A DNA stretch of 64,000 nucleotides, taken from assembly GCA_036346395.1 (NCBI GenBank), contig CM070609.1, positions 30,144,223 through 30,208,222 of the forward strand, read 5' to 3'. Made by a program: the position numbers and the translations under genes. Shown here in pieces: positions 1 to 11,084 of this stretch. The stretch is from Hsuehochloa calcarea. Its lineage: Eukaryota; Streptophyta; Magnoliopsida; Poales; Poaceae. The notes beneath the pieces were generated by a model, which saw nothing but the letters and a program-made list of their open reading frames with translations, ran no database searches and was not told the DNA's origin. Numbering within the stretch: position 1 is the stretch's first letter; every line of letters begins with the position of its first letter.

Positions 1-704
1 AAGTGTCCCCATACATCGACGAGCACAAAGACATGGTACGCCAATGTAATCCGGACCGGTCGGAGGTTTGGATCACGAGAGCACAACCGCTTGCTCAACG
101 AATGGTTAAAGGTGCGAATCACTCGGAGGTCATCAAGTGATGATACGCTATGGTTGGCAAGAGGGCCACATTTTACAATTGTCACATGGCAAGGATACGA
201 CATAAATGGGTACACATTTTATACGGCACTCGGGATAGGAAGAGCACAAAGTCGTGAGCAGCGTGTCCGTGATAGATGCATTCAAGATCTGGATGGGTGA
301 GGAGCTCGTACTATGGGCAAATAGAGGAGATATGGGAGATCGACTACGTGCTTTTCAAGATCCCCTATTTCGTGCCGTTGGGTCCATCTCCCACAGTGAA
401 GGTCGACAAGTGCGGCGTCACTACCGTGGACCTCGAACGTGTCGGATACAAAGACGAACCATTTGTCTCAAGCAACCAAGTTGTTCAAGTCTTCTATGTA
501 ACCGACCCGGCAAATAAGAAGCGCCACGTAGTTCTTCATGGAAAAAGGAGGATTGTCGGAGTTGAGAATGTAGTGGACGAGGAAGAATACAATCAATTTG
601 ACGAGTTGCCACCTTTCGGAGACGGCATCAGGCTCGAGGAAGAACCCAGTGAGGAAGCTAGCTATATGCGCGTCGATCATCATGAAGGGCTGTATTTTAA
701 TTAA
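1..704 (+). pseudogene. TNP2-type CACTA transposase, C-terminal part
   Basis: The translation is typical of the C-terminal part of plant TNP2 transposases (the DUF4216 region). Visible landmarks are LARGPHFTIVTWQGYDINGY (about 160-220), a stretch with YGQIEEIWEIDY followed by a VDLERVGYKDEPF block (about 310-470), then QVFYVTDPANKK and an RRIVGVENV-DEEEYNQFDE acidic tail that stops at 702-704. Two frames are needed (91-300 and 276-704), so at least one frameshift lies around 250-300. The catalytic part lies upstream of the window. In the family this protein binds element ends and catalyses transposition in the nucleus. Type is called pseudogene because of the frameshift; a small sequence error could equally explain it. 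Confidence 0.85.
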
Positions 705-1092
705 GAATTTAATTACTCCATTGTAATTAATTTATTTATTCCATTGTCATGTGTTGTGTTATGGACTTGTGATCTTTAATATTGATGTCAATGTGGATAT
801 TCATGGTAATGTTGAGTTGAATTAGATATGAACTTTTGAACTCAAACTTGTCATCATACTGCTTATCCAACAGTTCATCTTGGAAGTTCATCCAAAAACT
901 GCGCCTTCTGAAATATTGCGCTGTTTTATGTATAATATGCTCACTAAAGCATTAGTGAAGTGCCCAAGGTTTATTCATGTGACCCCTTAACTAAAAATGA
1001 TGACATATAACTTAGCACTATTTCATTTAAATTAGCTATTGTTTATATGTAAGTCTATTTCATCACCTGAAGTGCTCTTTTTGTCTATGTAG
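705..1092 (+). other. AT-rich spacer between transposase stop and VPS26-like exon
   Basis: No convincing coding frame is present. The first part is probably the 3' untranslated region of the TNP2 gene. The last part ends in TTTGTCTATGTAG, a good 3' splice site, so some of this stretch is probably intron sequence carried along with the VPS26-like exons. Confidence 0.4.
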
Positions 1093-1396
1093 TGCGTGAA
1101 TTAGATGTTCCTGGCGAAATCTATGAAAGAAAGACATATCCATTTGAGTTTTCAGCAGTTGAAATGCCATACGAGTCATATAATGGAACAAATGTTAGAT
1201 TGAGGTAAGAACGACATTTTACAATGCTTTGCACAGTTCATAACAAGAATAGCTTGCATGATGTGCAGCATCAACAAATAAATTAACACTATCTATGAAG
1301 ACTGAAATGCATACTTATTATGTTTGCAGGTACATCCTGAAAGTGACGATTGGTAGAAATTATGTTGGCAATATTGTGGAATGTCGGGATTTCTGT
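1093..1396 (+). pseudogene. VPS26-like gene fragment: two exons with an intact intron
   Basis: Exon A (1093-1204) reads RELDVPGEIYERKTYPFEF and continues to an ESYNGTNVRL block. Exon B (1330-1396) reads RYILKVTIGRNYVGNIVEC then RDFC. Together they match the middle of VPS26, the arrestin-fold subunit of the retromer complex, which sorts cargo on endosomes. Exon A is preceded by AG and followed by GTAAGA; exon B is preceded by TTTGCAG and followed by GTAAGT; the split AG|G arginine codon keeps phase across the intron. The retained intron shows a DNA copy rather than a reverse-transcribed one. About 60 residues are present of a protein of about 300, with no start, no earlier exon and no following exon, so no working retromer subunit can be made. 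It lies between the TNP2 and PTTA genes of CACTA 1, which suggests capture. Recognition is from memory of the family, not a search. Confidence 0.75.
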
Positions 1397-1509
1397 GTAA
1401 GTCTAAACTTCACCTCGCTGACCTTCCATGTATAACATTCAGCATAACTTTGGTAGCTCCAACTTGGAACCATCAGAATCTTAATTTGATGATTTGTATA
1501 ATGATCTTA
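1397..1509 (+). other. Sequence after the VPS26-like exon, probably intron
   Basis: This begins with a GTAAGT donor and has no good coding frame. I could not find the next VPS26 exon. The transition to CACTA-style repeats occurs near 1510-1530. Confidence 0.35.
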
Positions 1510-1640
1510 GGAAAATTGACATGCGTCTGTGATGTTTCCACATCACAGACGGTTCCCTCTAGAAACGTCTATGATGTGTAAACATCACAGACGGTTCTAG
1601 AGGGAACCGCTTGTGATGCAAAACATCACGCATTTGCCAT
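1510..1640 (+). repeat. CACTA subterminal-type inverted repeats, left piece
   Basis: Alternating copies of CATCACAGACGGTTC and its reverse complement (GAACCGTCTGTGATG forms) are packed here, for example around 1540-1560 and 1585-1612, and can fold on each other. The array is cut at 1640/1641 by gypsy 1 and resumes at 11085. Such motifs are bound by the small TNPA-like protein in the En/Spm family; that role is known for the family and not shown here. Confidence 0.7.
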
Positions 1641-3931
1641 CGTAATACTCTGAAAATAAAAATAATATTAATATTAATTAATAAAAACATCTTAAGGGTC
1701 GGAGTGTAATTAATCAAATAGTACATAAAAACGTTTTAAGGGCCTGTGTGCAATTAAATTAATTAGTATATGAAAAAATAGAATTTCGGAATTTTTAGAG
1801 CTATATAAATAGATTTTGGGTTCTCTAGAAACCCTAGCTTTTTCTTTTCTTCTGTTTCGTTTTCTGGTAGCCGCCGCCAGCCAAGGGTTTTTCTTTTTCT
1901 TGCGCCGCATTGCTGTGCCGCCCCTGTGCGTAGCCGAGCCGCGTGAAGCGCCAGGTTTGCCATTGAAATAATGAGCGCCCGGCCAAGCTCGCCGCGTGGA
2001 CGCCGCTCGCCTCGCGCGTGAAGCTCGCCGCATGCGCGTGGTCGTCCGACTCTGCCTTATTCTTGATCCATCTCGTGCTTGCCGCATCCCGCTTTGTCTG
2101 CGGCGCTCGATCGCTGAATCGCTTCTTGCCGCTTTTGCCGTCATTGCTACTCGCCGAGCCAGACTCTGTCTTCTGATTGCCACCGGCTTTGTTGATTTCT
2201 GGCGCCGCCGAGATCGCATTGCTTCGCGATTTTCTTTCTTTGCCGCCGCAAGTGCATGGTGGCTATTTCACAAGGTTAGTTGCATGCAGCAATTAGAGAT
2301 TATAATTGAGGTTAATTAGAGAGGGTTCTATAGTTTGTAGTCAAAGTGCCGAGTAATAGATCGATTAACAGATTTGTTTAACCTGCCGTTCCGTTGTACG
2401 ATTTATTCGGGTACCTTAGTGGCAAATTTTGGAAATCTCATCTACTAGTTAATTGTAGATAATTTCGATATCTTTCTATAGCATATTTAATCTTGTCAAT
2501 CGGACAAGTAGAATTTGAGTTATGATTTTCGGAAGACTGCTGTTTTTACGGTTATCGTCTTTCGGCGCTGTTTTGGTATACTGTAAATTAAAAATAGAAA
2601 ATAGCTTAATTAGAGTTTTTGATCTACATGAAAGATGTAGATAATTGTCCAATAGTTCTGTAGAATCTGAGAACGTGAATTTTGGTTGAGTAAAACAAAA
2701 GTTATGAAATTAGGAAGACCTGCTGTTCCGAAGCGGATAGATCGGTTTTCGGGGCTAAATACGGAGGGTTAGATGATTTAATTAGAAGTCTTTGTAATCT
2801 AAGAAAATGTGGATAATTTTATGAAGAATCCAGAATGGGGTGGTTTGTGGTGATCGGACTTTCGAGTCAAAAGTTACGCTCTTTTTAGTAACCGGACAGC
2901 TATGGGTAACTATTCGGTACCGGCGTAACGTGGTATATTTGGGGACGTGTAGGAGCGATGTCGATTGATTGTTGTTCTTATGATGCTGTAGCTTGTTGCC
3001 GTCTGCTAGCCAAATTATGCGTCGCAACTAGTAAAGGCAAGTACATGGTAAACAGCGATCAATGATTGATCACTGTGATTCTTTATCTTTCAGTACCATT
3101 ATTGTTGTGCTTTTATTGTATTTTAATTGCAAGCAATGGAATGGTATGAATTTATATTGTTAATGGACATGATTAAAAGTTGGATATGATGTTTATGATG
3201 GAGTTTGCATGTTTGCATTCATAAGCATCTTTGCATAAGAGAAGGTGATCTTGATTGATCACAACTCCACGGGAGTGGAGGAGGTCCCCGATCCTTATGG
3301 AGGAACGGGCTTGAGAGTGAATGTTGTCGCGAGCATTCACTCATGCTATACCGGTATACGCGAAAGAAGTGCATGTGGACATGTAGAATAGATTTGCATT
3401 GATACATGAGATTAATGGAGGTGAATCAAATAGAAGTACCTGTGATGTTAATGAAGTTATTGAATGCTGTTGATTTATTATTGTTCGTTGTTTATGGATG
3501 TGTTTGCTGAGTCGTGGACTCACCCTTGCTCTATTGTTGTCTTTAGGTGATCTTCGCGGGCGCCGTAACTGAGAGCGAGTAGAGCACATGGACAACACAT
3601 GATCATTTGCCATAAGAACCTTTTCATTCACATTTGGATTACTCTTGGACATGTTAGTTATTGAATAAAGTTTAGGACATCATTTGGACTAGACTATTTG
3701 CTTTATTAATTTGGATTCATTGGTTGATGCTACTTTGGATTATTTACCTGGTTATAATTCCCATTGATTATTTATTATCACTTGATCCATAATTATGCTT
3801 TGCTCTATTTGTGGTCCATTGATTTGATTATCATTGTTTCCTTGCTGTAATTTTTATAGTGTGTCGATAATTATTAGTTTAAAGAGTAGTGTGGTGGCAT
3901 TCTAGGCTCAGTGTTGGGCTGGGGTGTTACA
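1641..3931 (+). repeat. 5' LTR of gypsy 1
   Basis: The LTR runs from (C)GTAATACTCTG to GGGGTGTTACA. The partner LTR begins TGTAATACTCTG, so the first base here appears changed from T to C. The 3' edge is fixed by the adjoining primer binding site. Relative to the 3' LTR it lacks about 43 bases near 3000 and has 10 extra bases near 3265. Positions 1880-2260 are GC-rich and differ strongly from the partner; the rest is nearly identical. Confidence 0.9.
1803..1812 (+). promoter_or_regulatory. TATA box of gypsy 1 5' LTR
   Basis: TATATAAATA lies about 25 bases upstream of an AAACCCTAG telo-box-like motif (1829-1837), a normal layout for a plant LTR promoter. The same pair is at 8921-8930 and about 8948-8956 in the 3' LTR. 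Assignment is by motif and position only. Confidence 0.5.
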
Positions 3932-3933
3932 GT

Positions 3934-3945
3934 TGGTATCAGAGC
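3934..3945 (+). other. Primer binding site of gypsy 1 (tRNA-Met)
   Basis: TGGTATCAGAGC, two bases after the LTR end, is the standard complement to the 3' end of plant initiator tRNA-Met used to prime minus-strand synthesis. Confidence 0.9.
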
Positions 3946-4191
3946 GGGCTTTAGGTCCGTGGTGAATAGATTAACAACTTAGGCAAACTAAAATTGTTAA
4001 AATTTGTTTTAGTATTAGTAAATCAACTAAAATTTGCTAATGGTTAACTAACCTAAAATTTGACACACTAGTGCACAGTAGGTTAGAGAGAGGTACGAAT
4101 ATAGTTTTACGCTTGCTATGTTGTTTCATTGATGGATGAGTTTATTTTGAGCTTTGAGCTCATTGTGTATTGTTGATTGTGGTTGATAGCT

Positions 4192-5060
4192 ATGCCGAGG
4201 GGTAGAGGACGTGGTCGTGGTGGCCGCGGTCGTGGAGGTCGGGGCCGCGGGCGAGGTTCCGTGGAGCCACCTCCCGAGCGTGATGAGTCGATGGTGAGGG
4301 GTTGCTTGTTGACCCGCCTCGGCTGGGGTCCGTGATGAAACCCCGCTTGTTGAGAGAGTTGGTGGGAGAGATCCGTGCTCTTCGTCAACAAAGCGGATAT
4401 TTGGTGGGAGGGCGTGTTGTCTTCGAGGACCGCCACTCAAGGTCCAAATACTTGGGAGGATTTTGTAGATCGGTTCAAGGGAAGTTCTACCCTACTCTTT
4501 TGTTGAGAAGATGGAGGTTGCCTTGACGACCTTTGCTCGGGGAAGAGGTCTATTGCCGAGTATGAGGTGAGTTCAACAACTTGGTTCGCTTTGTCCCTTC
4601 TGTGAGCTAACGATGATCTTCGAAGGCCAAGAGGTTCCGTCGGGTCTCACCTCGAGTACCGACATGTGTTGGGAGCTACTCCACTCTGTGACTACAGCTC
4701 TGCTGTGGAGCAAGCTAGGGGCATGGAGTTGGAGATGCACTCACAAAGGCGCAAGCCTCTGTGGATCGGTAGCTTCGTGGTGACCAAGAGGAGCTCTAGT
4801 GAGGGAAGTGGGTCTGCATTGACACGCTTTCAAGAAATTCAAGGAGGACCGCATCTTTCAAGTCTAAGCACTCGAGGCCGTTCCTTCTTCTACGCCTCGT
4901 CCTTTGCAGTACTCAGCTCTTCGTCTGTCCCGTAAGCGGGTATGCTTTGCTTTAAGTGCGGTGATGGACACTGCACGCCGAGTGCACTTGACGGAGATTG
5001 CCGTCGCAGTGGCCGACCGGGTCACAAGGAGCGGGTGTGTCGCCGTAACCCGCTTAGCGT
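4192..5060 (+). pseudogene. gag: gypsy 1 gag (capsid/nucleocapsid), frameshifted
   Basis: The start is ATG at 4192, which opens an arginine/glycine-rich run (MPRGRGRGRGGRGRGGRGRG) followed by a proline/glutamate stretch; this frame stops at 4335. Later frames show capsid-type pieces: a WEDFVDRFKGKFYPTL-like segment near 4460-4500, then EYRHVLGATPLCDYSS near 4650-4690. Two cysteine knuckles follow: CFKCGDGHC (about 4948-4975) and a second ending GRPGHKERVCRRNP (about 5010-5055). Gag coats the RNA genome in cytoplasmic particles. At least three frame changes are needed to read through, so no full protein can be made from this copy. Confidence 0.8.
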
Positions 5061-5660
5061 GATCAAGTGGGAGCTGTGCCATCTTCTTCTTCGGGTCCCG
5101 CCGAGGATCTTTCCGATGATGATCGCTCCTCCAATGATGCCATTTCCTTCACTTGGGCGCCTCCGTAGGGTACTATCGGCGCCGCCACCTTCGCACCGCT
5201 TCAGTTGCACGACCGCTTTGCTCGCACCGCCACAAGAGATTGTTGGGGCTCGCCGCCCCCGCCGTCTTCTTTCGCCATGGCGCCACAGAGTGTACGCCAT
5301 GCCCACAGTGAGTCCGCGGTCGCCCCGACGTGGTGACAGTACTTTGCTTGTGGATTCGCTTGATGCTTTAGTCCTTTTTGATTCAGGGGCTACCTTTTCG
5401 TTTGTCTCAACGGCGTTTGCTAGGAGAGCGAACTTGAGTATGCAGTGGATTTCTCAGTCAGTGTTAGTTAGTTCTCCTGGGGGTATTATTGCTAGTTCTA
5501 CTGTTTGTCCTGGGTGCTCTATTGTCATTGATGGAGAGGAGTTCACGGCGAATTTGATAGTTATTCAAATGGAGCCGTTCGACGTTATCTTGGGTATGGA
5601 TTGGTTGCACCCTTATCGAGCCGTGATATCCTGTTTCAGAGAATGGTCTGCATGCGCACC
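5061..5660 (+). pseudogene. gypsy 1 aspartic protease domain
   Basis: The frame 4942-5679 carries the retropepsin signature DSGATFSFVS with the catalytic Asp (about 5380-5410) and the downstream hydrophobic DVILGMDWL block (about 5580-5605). This enzyme cuts the polyprotein. The frame is open for 245 codons including the second zinc knuckle, then ends at 5679; the reverse transcriptase frame starts in another phase at about 5601, so a frameshift lies between. Confidence 0.8.
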
Positions 5661-5689
5661 TCGCCCGGGGAGACTTTGACTTTTCAGGG

Positions 5690-7165
5690 GAGTGCGCCTC
5701 CGCGCTCTCTTTCAGTATTGGCTGGATTGTTTCCCGGTCAGCGTGCAGTGAAAACTGGGCTTCTTTTAGCTCTTGCTGAGAAACCGAGTGTGGCTTCGCA
5801 GATTGAGGAGATTCCAGTGGTTAGTGATTATCCCGATGTGTTTCCGGCTGAGCTTCCGGGTTTGCCACCTGTGCGAGACGTGGAGTTTCGTATTGATCTT
5901 GTTCCGGGTACTCGTCCCATCTCGATGTCTCCATATCGATTAGCACGTCCGTTTCAGGACGAGTTGAAGAAGCAATTGGATGATTTGTTGGCTAAAGGTT
6001 TGATCAGGCGTAGCGTATCGCCATGGGGAGCTCCTGTTTTGTTCACAGAGAAGAAGGATGGGAGTTGGCGCATGTGTATTGATTACCGCGCGCTTAATGC
6101 AGTCACAATCAAGAACAAATATCCATTGCCCCGCATTGAGGACTTGTTTGATCGCTTGAATGGAGCTCAAGTATTCTCCAAGATCGATCTCCAGTCAGGG
6201 TATAATCAAATCCGTGTGCGTGAGCAGGATGTAGAGAAGACTGCTTTCTCCACCAGGTATGGGCATTATGAGTATAAAGTTATGTCTTTTGGATTGACTA
6301 ATGCACCTGCCATTTTTATGGAAACCATGAACAACATGTTGCACGAGTATCTAGATGATTTCGTGGTGGTGTTTATTGATGATATTCTTATCTATTCCAA
6401 GACCAATGAGGATCATGAGCGTCATTTGAGGCTGGTTTTAGATACTTTGAGAGAGCACAAGTTCTATGCTAAGTTGAAGAAATGTGAGTTTTGGATTTCA
6501 GAAGTGGGTTTTCTGGGTCATGTGATTAACCCTCAGGGTATTGCTGTTGATCCTAGCAAGGTCTCCACAGTGGTGGATTGGAAGAGGCCGACTAGTGTGA
6601 AGGAGGTGAGGAGTTTCTTGGGATTGGCTGGATATTATCGGCGATTTGTGCAGGATTTCTCTATCATCGCCAAACCGATGTCTCAGCTTACTCAAAAAGG
6701 TGTGAGATTCCAGTGGACTGATGAGTGTGAGCGCAGCTTACGATTTTGAAGGACAGTTGGTGACCTCTCCTATTCTCACTCTTCCCGAGCCAGGGAAGCG
6801 ATTCACAGTCTTTTCAGATGCGTCTCGAGTGGGTCTTGGCTGTGTTCTCATGCAAGACGGTAAGGTGATTGCTTATGCGCCGAGGCGCTTAAAGAAGCAC
6901 GAGCGAAATTATCCCACTCATGATTTGGAGTTGGTCGCGTTGTTTTTGCTCTCAAGATTTGGAGGCATTATCTATACGGTGAGCCTTGTGATATTTTCAC
7001 GCATCACAAGAGTCTCAAGTATATCTTCACTCGTAAGGATCTGAATTTGAGGCAAAGGAGGTGGTTGGAGTTGATCAAGGATTATGATCTTACTATTCAA
7101 GATCATCCGTGCAAGGCCAATGTTGTTGCCGATGCTCTTAGTCGCAAGGCGACTCCGCTACCCTA
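5690..7165 (+). pseudogene. pol: gypsy 1 reverse transcriptase-RNase H
   Basis: The frame ending at 6749 has a full Ty3-type reverse transcriptase: FRIDLVPGTRPIS, KGLIRRSVSPWGAPVLF, MCIDYRALNAVTIKNKYPLP, KIDLQSGYNQIRV, AFSTRYGHYEY and the catalytic VVFIDDILIYS (about 6370-6400), then the connection segment SFLGLAGYYRRFV. RNase H begins after a frame change near 6735: TVFSDASRVGLGCVLMQ (catalytic Asp), then HDLELVAL, and, after another shift, TDHKSLKYIFT and KANVVADALSR (about 7105-7145). The RT part is intact as read. The RNase H part needs two or three frame changes. Confidence 0.9.
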
Positions 7166-8684
7166 GATTGCCTCATTGCTGATTTTGATCGCATGGGAAT
7201 ATCTTATTGTTATGCGGGCACATCACATGTTGAGACACGCTTGATTCTTGAGTCGGCTATTCCGCATCGTGTCGGAAGCACAACAGAGTGACCGATTATT
7301 ACAGGAGGTTAGGAAGCGCCGGATGAGGGTAAAAGAGTGATTTTAGTATGGATGATTCGGTACTTTGAGGTTTAAAGGCCGCTTTTGCGCATCTGCAAAG
7401 GCGGAGGTCAAGGATGATATTTTGAGGAGGCACATCGCACTGTACACTATTCATCCCGTGAGACTAAGATGTATCGAGATCTCAAATGTAATTTTGGTGG
7501 AAAAGAATGAAAGTAGACATTGCTAATTATGTGGCTTCTTGTGGTGTTTGTCGCAAGTGAAAATCGAGCACAAGCGCCCCGCAGGTTGTTGCGCCTTTGG
7601 AGGTTCCCAGTGGCCTTGGGATGATATCTCTATGGACTTTGTGGTGGCGTTACCTCGTTACGCGCGAGGAAGGATGCGCTTTGGGTAGTGGTGGATCGAT
7701 TCAAGAAGTCTGCAAGACTTCATTCCTATTAGCAAGACAAATTCAATGAGTGATCTAGCTCCTATTTATGTGCGTGAAATAGTAAGACGCATGGTGTGCC
7801 AAAGACCATCATTTACGATGAGACGCCAAGTTTGTCTCCAAGTTCGGGAGAGTCTGCAGAGTGCATTGGGCACACAACTCCGCTTCGAGTACGCTGCTTC
7901 ACCCATGCATGGATGGGCAATCAGCGGACTATTCGGACTTTGGAGGACATGTTGCGATCTTGTGTTCTATCTTGAAGGGTAGTTGGGAGGACCAGATTGC
8001 CACTTGCGAGTTTGCTTATAATAATAGTTACCATTCCAGTATTAGAGCCGCGCCATTTGAGGTTCTCTATGGGCGGAAGTGCAGATCGCCACTTTGTTGG
8101 GATGCAGTGGGAGAGAAGGCAATTTTGGGTCCTGACCGATTCAAGACCGTTGAGCGTGTGGCCATGGTGAGGCGTAATCATTAGCGGCTCGAGTAGACGA
8201 AAAAGTTATCTTGATTTGAGGAGGCGCGACTTGGAGTTTGCGGTGGGTGACCAGGTGCTCTTGAGAGTGTCTCCTACCAAAGGTATTGTTCGGTTCGGTA
8301 CCAAAGGGAAGCTTAGCCCGAGTTACGTTGGACCGTTCCCGATTATTGCAAGAATTGGGAAGTTAGCTTATCGCCTGGACCTTCCTGAGTCCATGCGTGG
8401 GGTTCATAATGTATTTCACGTCTCGATGCTGAGAAAGTTTTTGAGAGATCCAGAGCATAAGATTTCATTGGAGCCGCTGACTATTGAGCAAGACCTCACA
8501 GTTGAGTCGCGTCCGGCGCATTCTGGAGAGGTCGGAGCGAGTGCTGAGGCACAAGACGTTGGTTTACGTTAAGGTGCTGTGGACGCATCAGTCTGAGAGA
8601 GAGGCGACTTGGGAGTTGGAGTCTCGCATGCGCGAGCAATATCCGGAGTTGTTCACGTCGGGTACGTGTTATTTTGTTGTTTAA
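7166..8684 (+). pseudogene. gypsy 1 integrase with GPY/F module and chromodomain-like tail
   Basis: The zinc and core regions are badly frameshifted between 7300 and 7990, but pieces such as SMDFVVALPRY and ALWVVVDRF (about 7630-7710) and AYNNSYHSSIRAAPFEVLYG (about 8015-8075) are clear. The C-terminal frame 8216-8572 has VGDQVLLRVSPTKGI, YVGPFPIIARIG (GPY/F module) and GVHNVFHVSMLRKF. A last frame ends at 8684 with VLWTHQSEREATWELESRM, a chromodomain-like sequence. In chromoviruses this tail directs integration to marked chromatin. The protein is not translatable from this copy. Confidence 0.85.
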
Positions 8685-8746
8685 TTTCAGCAGTGTAGTT
8701 TTTATTTGAGTAGAACGGCGAGTAGAATTCGGGGTCGAATTCCGTT

Positions 8747-8759
8747 AAGGGGGGTAGAA
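8747..8759 (+). other. Polypurine tract of gypsy 1
   Basis: AAGGGGGGTAGAA directly abuts the 3' LTR and is the expected primer for plus-strand DNA synthesis. Confidence 0.75.
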
Positions 8760-11084
8760 TGTAATACTCTGAAAATAAAAATAATATTAATATTAATTAA
8801 TAAAAACGTCTTAAGGGTCGGAGTGTAATTAATCAAATAGTACATAAAAACGTTTTAAGGGCCTGTGTGCAATTAAATTAATTAGTATATGAAAAAATAG
8901 AATTTCGGAATTTTTAGAGCTATATAAATAGATTTTGGGTTCTCTAGAAACCCTAGCTTTTTCTTTTCTTCTGTTTCGTTTTCTGGTAGCCGCCGCCAGC
9001 CAAGGGTTTTTCTTTTTCTTGCGCCGCATTCTTTGTCCGCCCGTCGCGTAGCCGAGCCGCTGAAGCGCCAGGTCGCCGCCGAAATGTACCGATGCGCTGC
9101 GCGCTGGCTCCGCGTGGACGCTGTTCGCCGCGTGAAGCTCGCCGCCGCATGCGCGTGGTCGTCCGACCGCTTTCTTGTTCGATCCTCGTCTTCGCTGCGC
9201 GCGCCCGCCGCACTGCGCTCGATCGCTGAATTATGCGCATTTCTTGCTTTGCCGTCACGCCGTACCGTCGAGCCAGACTGCTGGCCTTTGCCGATTGCCA
9301 CTTCTTTGGTTGATTTCTGCCGCCGCCGAGATCGCATTGCTTCGCGCCATTTTTCTTTCTTCACGCCGCAAGTGCATGGTGGCTATTTCACAAGGTTAGT
9401 TGCATGCAGCAATTAGAGATTATAATTGAGGTTAATTAGAGAGGGTTCTATAGTTTGTAGTCAAAGTGCCGAGTAATAGATCGATTAACAGATTTGTTTA
9501 ACCTGCCGTTCCGTTGTACGATTTATTCGGGTACCTTAGTGGCAAATTTTGGAAATCTCATCTACTAGTTAATTGTAGATAATTTCGATATCTTTCTATA
9601 GCATATTTAATCTTGTCAATCGGACAAGTAGAATTTGAGTTATGATTTTCGGAAGACTGCTGTTTTTACGGTTATCGTCTTTCGGCGCTGTTTTGGTAGA
9701 CTGTAAATTAAAAATAGAAAATAGCTTAATTAGAGTTTTTGATCTACATGAAAGATGTAGATAATTGTCCCATGGTTCTGTAGAATCTGAGAACGCGAAT
9801 TTTGGTTGAGTAAAACAAAAGTTATGAAATTAGGAAGACCTGCTGTTCCGAAGCGGACAGATCGGTTTTCGGGGCTAAATACGGAGGGTTAGATGATTTA
9901 ATTAGAAGTCTTTGTAATCTAAGAAAATGTGGATAATTTTATGAAGAATCCAGAATGGGGTGGTTTGTGGTGATCGGACTTTCGAGTCAAAAGTTACGCT
10001 CTTTTTAGTAACCGGACAGCTATGGGTAACTATTCGGTACCAGCGTAACGTGGTATATTTGGGGACGTGTAGGAGCGATGTCGATTGATTGTTGTTCTTA
10101 TGATACTGTAGCTTGTATTGAAATTTGTGTATATAATGTAGGAGAGGCGTCGTGCTTGTTGTCGTCTGCTAGCCAAATTGTGCGTCGCAACTAGTAAAGA
10201 CAAGTACATGGTAAACAGCGATCAATGATTGATCACTGTGATTCTTTATCTTTCAGTACCATTATTGTTGTGCTTTTATTGTATTTTAATTGCAAGCAAT
10301 GGAATGGTATGAATTTATATTGTTAATGGACATGATTAAAAGTTGGATATGATGTTTATGATGGAGTTTGCATGTTTGCATTCATAAGCATCTTTGCATA
10401 AGAGAAGGTGATCTTGATTGATCACAAGTGGAGGAGGTCCCCGATCCTTATGGAGGAACGGGCTTGAGAGTGAATGTTGTCGCGAGCATTCACTCATGCT
10501 ATACCGGTATACGCGAAAGAAGTGCATGTGGACATGTAGAATAGATTTGCATTGATACATGAGATTAATGGAGGTGAATCAAATAGAAGTACCTGTGATG
10601 TTAATGAAGTTATTGAATGCTGTTGATTTATTATTGTTCGTTGTTTATGGATGTGTTTGCTGAGTCGTGGACTCACCCTTGCTCTATTGTTGTCTTTAGG
10701 TGATCTTCGCGGGCGCCGTAACTGAGAGCGAGTAGAGCACATGGACAACACATGATCATTTGCCATAAGAACCTTTTCATTCACATTTGGATTACTCTTG
10801 GACATGTTAGTTATTGAATAAAGTTTAGGACATCATTTGGACTAGACTATTTGCTTTATTAATTTGGATTCATTGGTTGATGCTACTTTGGATTATTTAC
10901 CTGGTTATAATTCCCATTGATTATTTATTATCACTTGATCCATAATTATGCTTTGCTCTATTTGTGGTCCATTGATTTGATTATCATTGTTTCCTTGCTG
11001 TAATTTTTATAGTGTGTCGATAATTATTAGTTTAAAGAGTAGTGTGGTGGCATTCTAGGCTCAGTGTTGGGCTGGGGTGTTACA
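8760..11084 (+). repeat. 3' LTR of gypsy 1
   Basis: The LTR runs from TGTAATACTCTG to GGGGTGTTACA. Outside 9000-9385 it is nearly identical to the 5' LTR. It contains the full segment around 10118-10165 that is missing from the 5' LTR. Confidence 0.92.

Larger units (their letters stand above)
1641..11084 (+). mobile_element. Ty3/gypsy LTR retrotransposon 1 (chromodomain type), complete but decayed
   Basis: The element has two LTRs (2291 and 2325 bp), a tRNA-Met primer binding site, a purine tract, and gag-protease-RT-RNase H-integrase order on the + strand. The integrase ends in a chromodomain-like tail (EATWELESRMREQYPELF), which places it with the plant chromoviruses, probably the Tekay/Del group on LTR length and tail form. 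The polyprotein is broken by many frameshifts. It interrupts the CACTA repeat block (1510-1640 and 11085-11300). The flanking five bases are GCCAT and GTTAC, which do not form a clear target duplication. Confidence 0.9.

Noticed and set aside
1996..2319. 107-codon frame in the 5' LTR of gypsy 1 and similar frames at 8829-9416
   Set aside because: They are within LTRs, differ between the two LTRs and overlap the promoter and leader.
4116..4440. 104- and 106-codon - strand frames opposite gypsy 1 gag
   Set aside because: They mirror the Arg/Gly-rich gag start; the + strand has the recognised domain.
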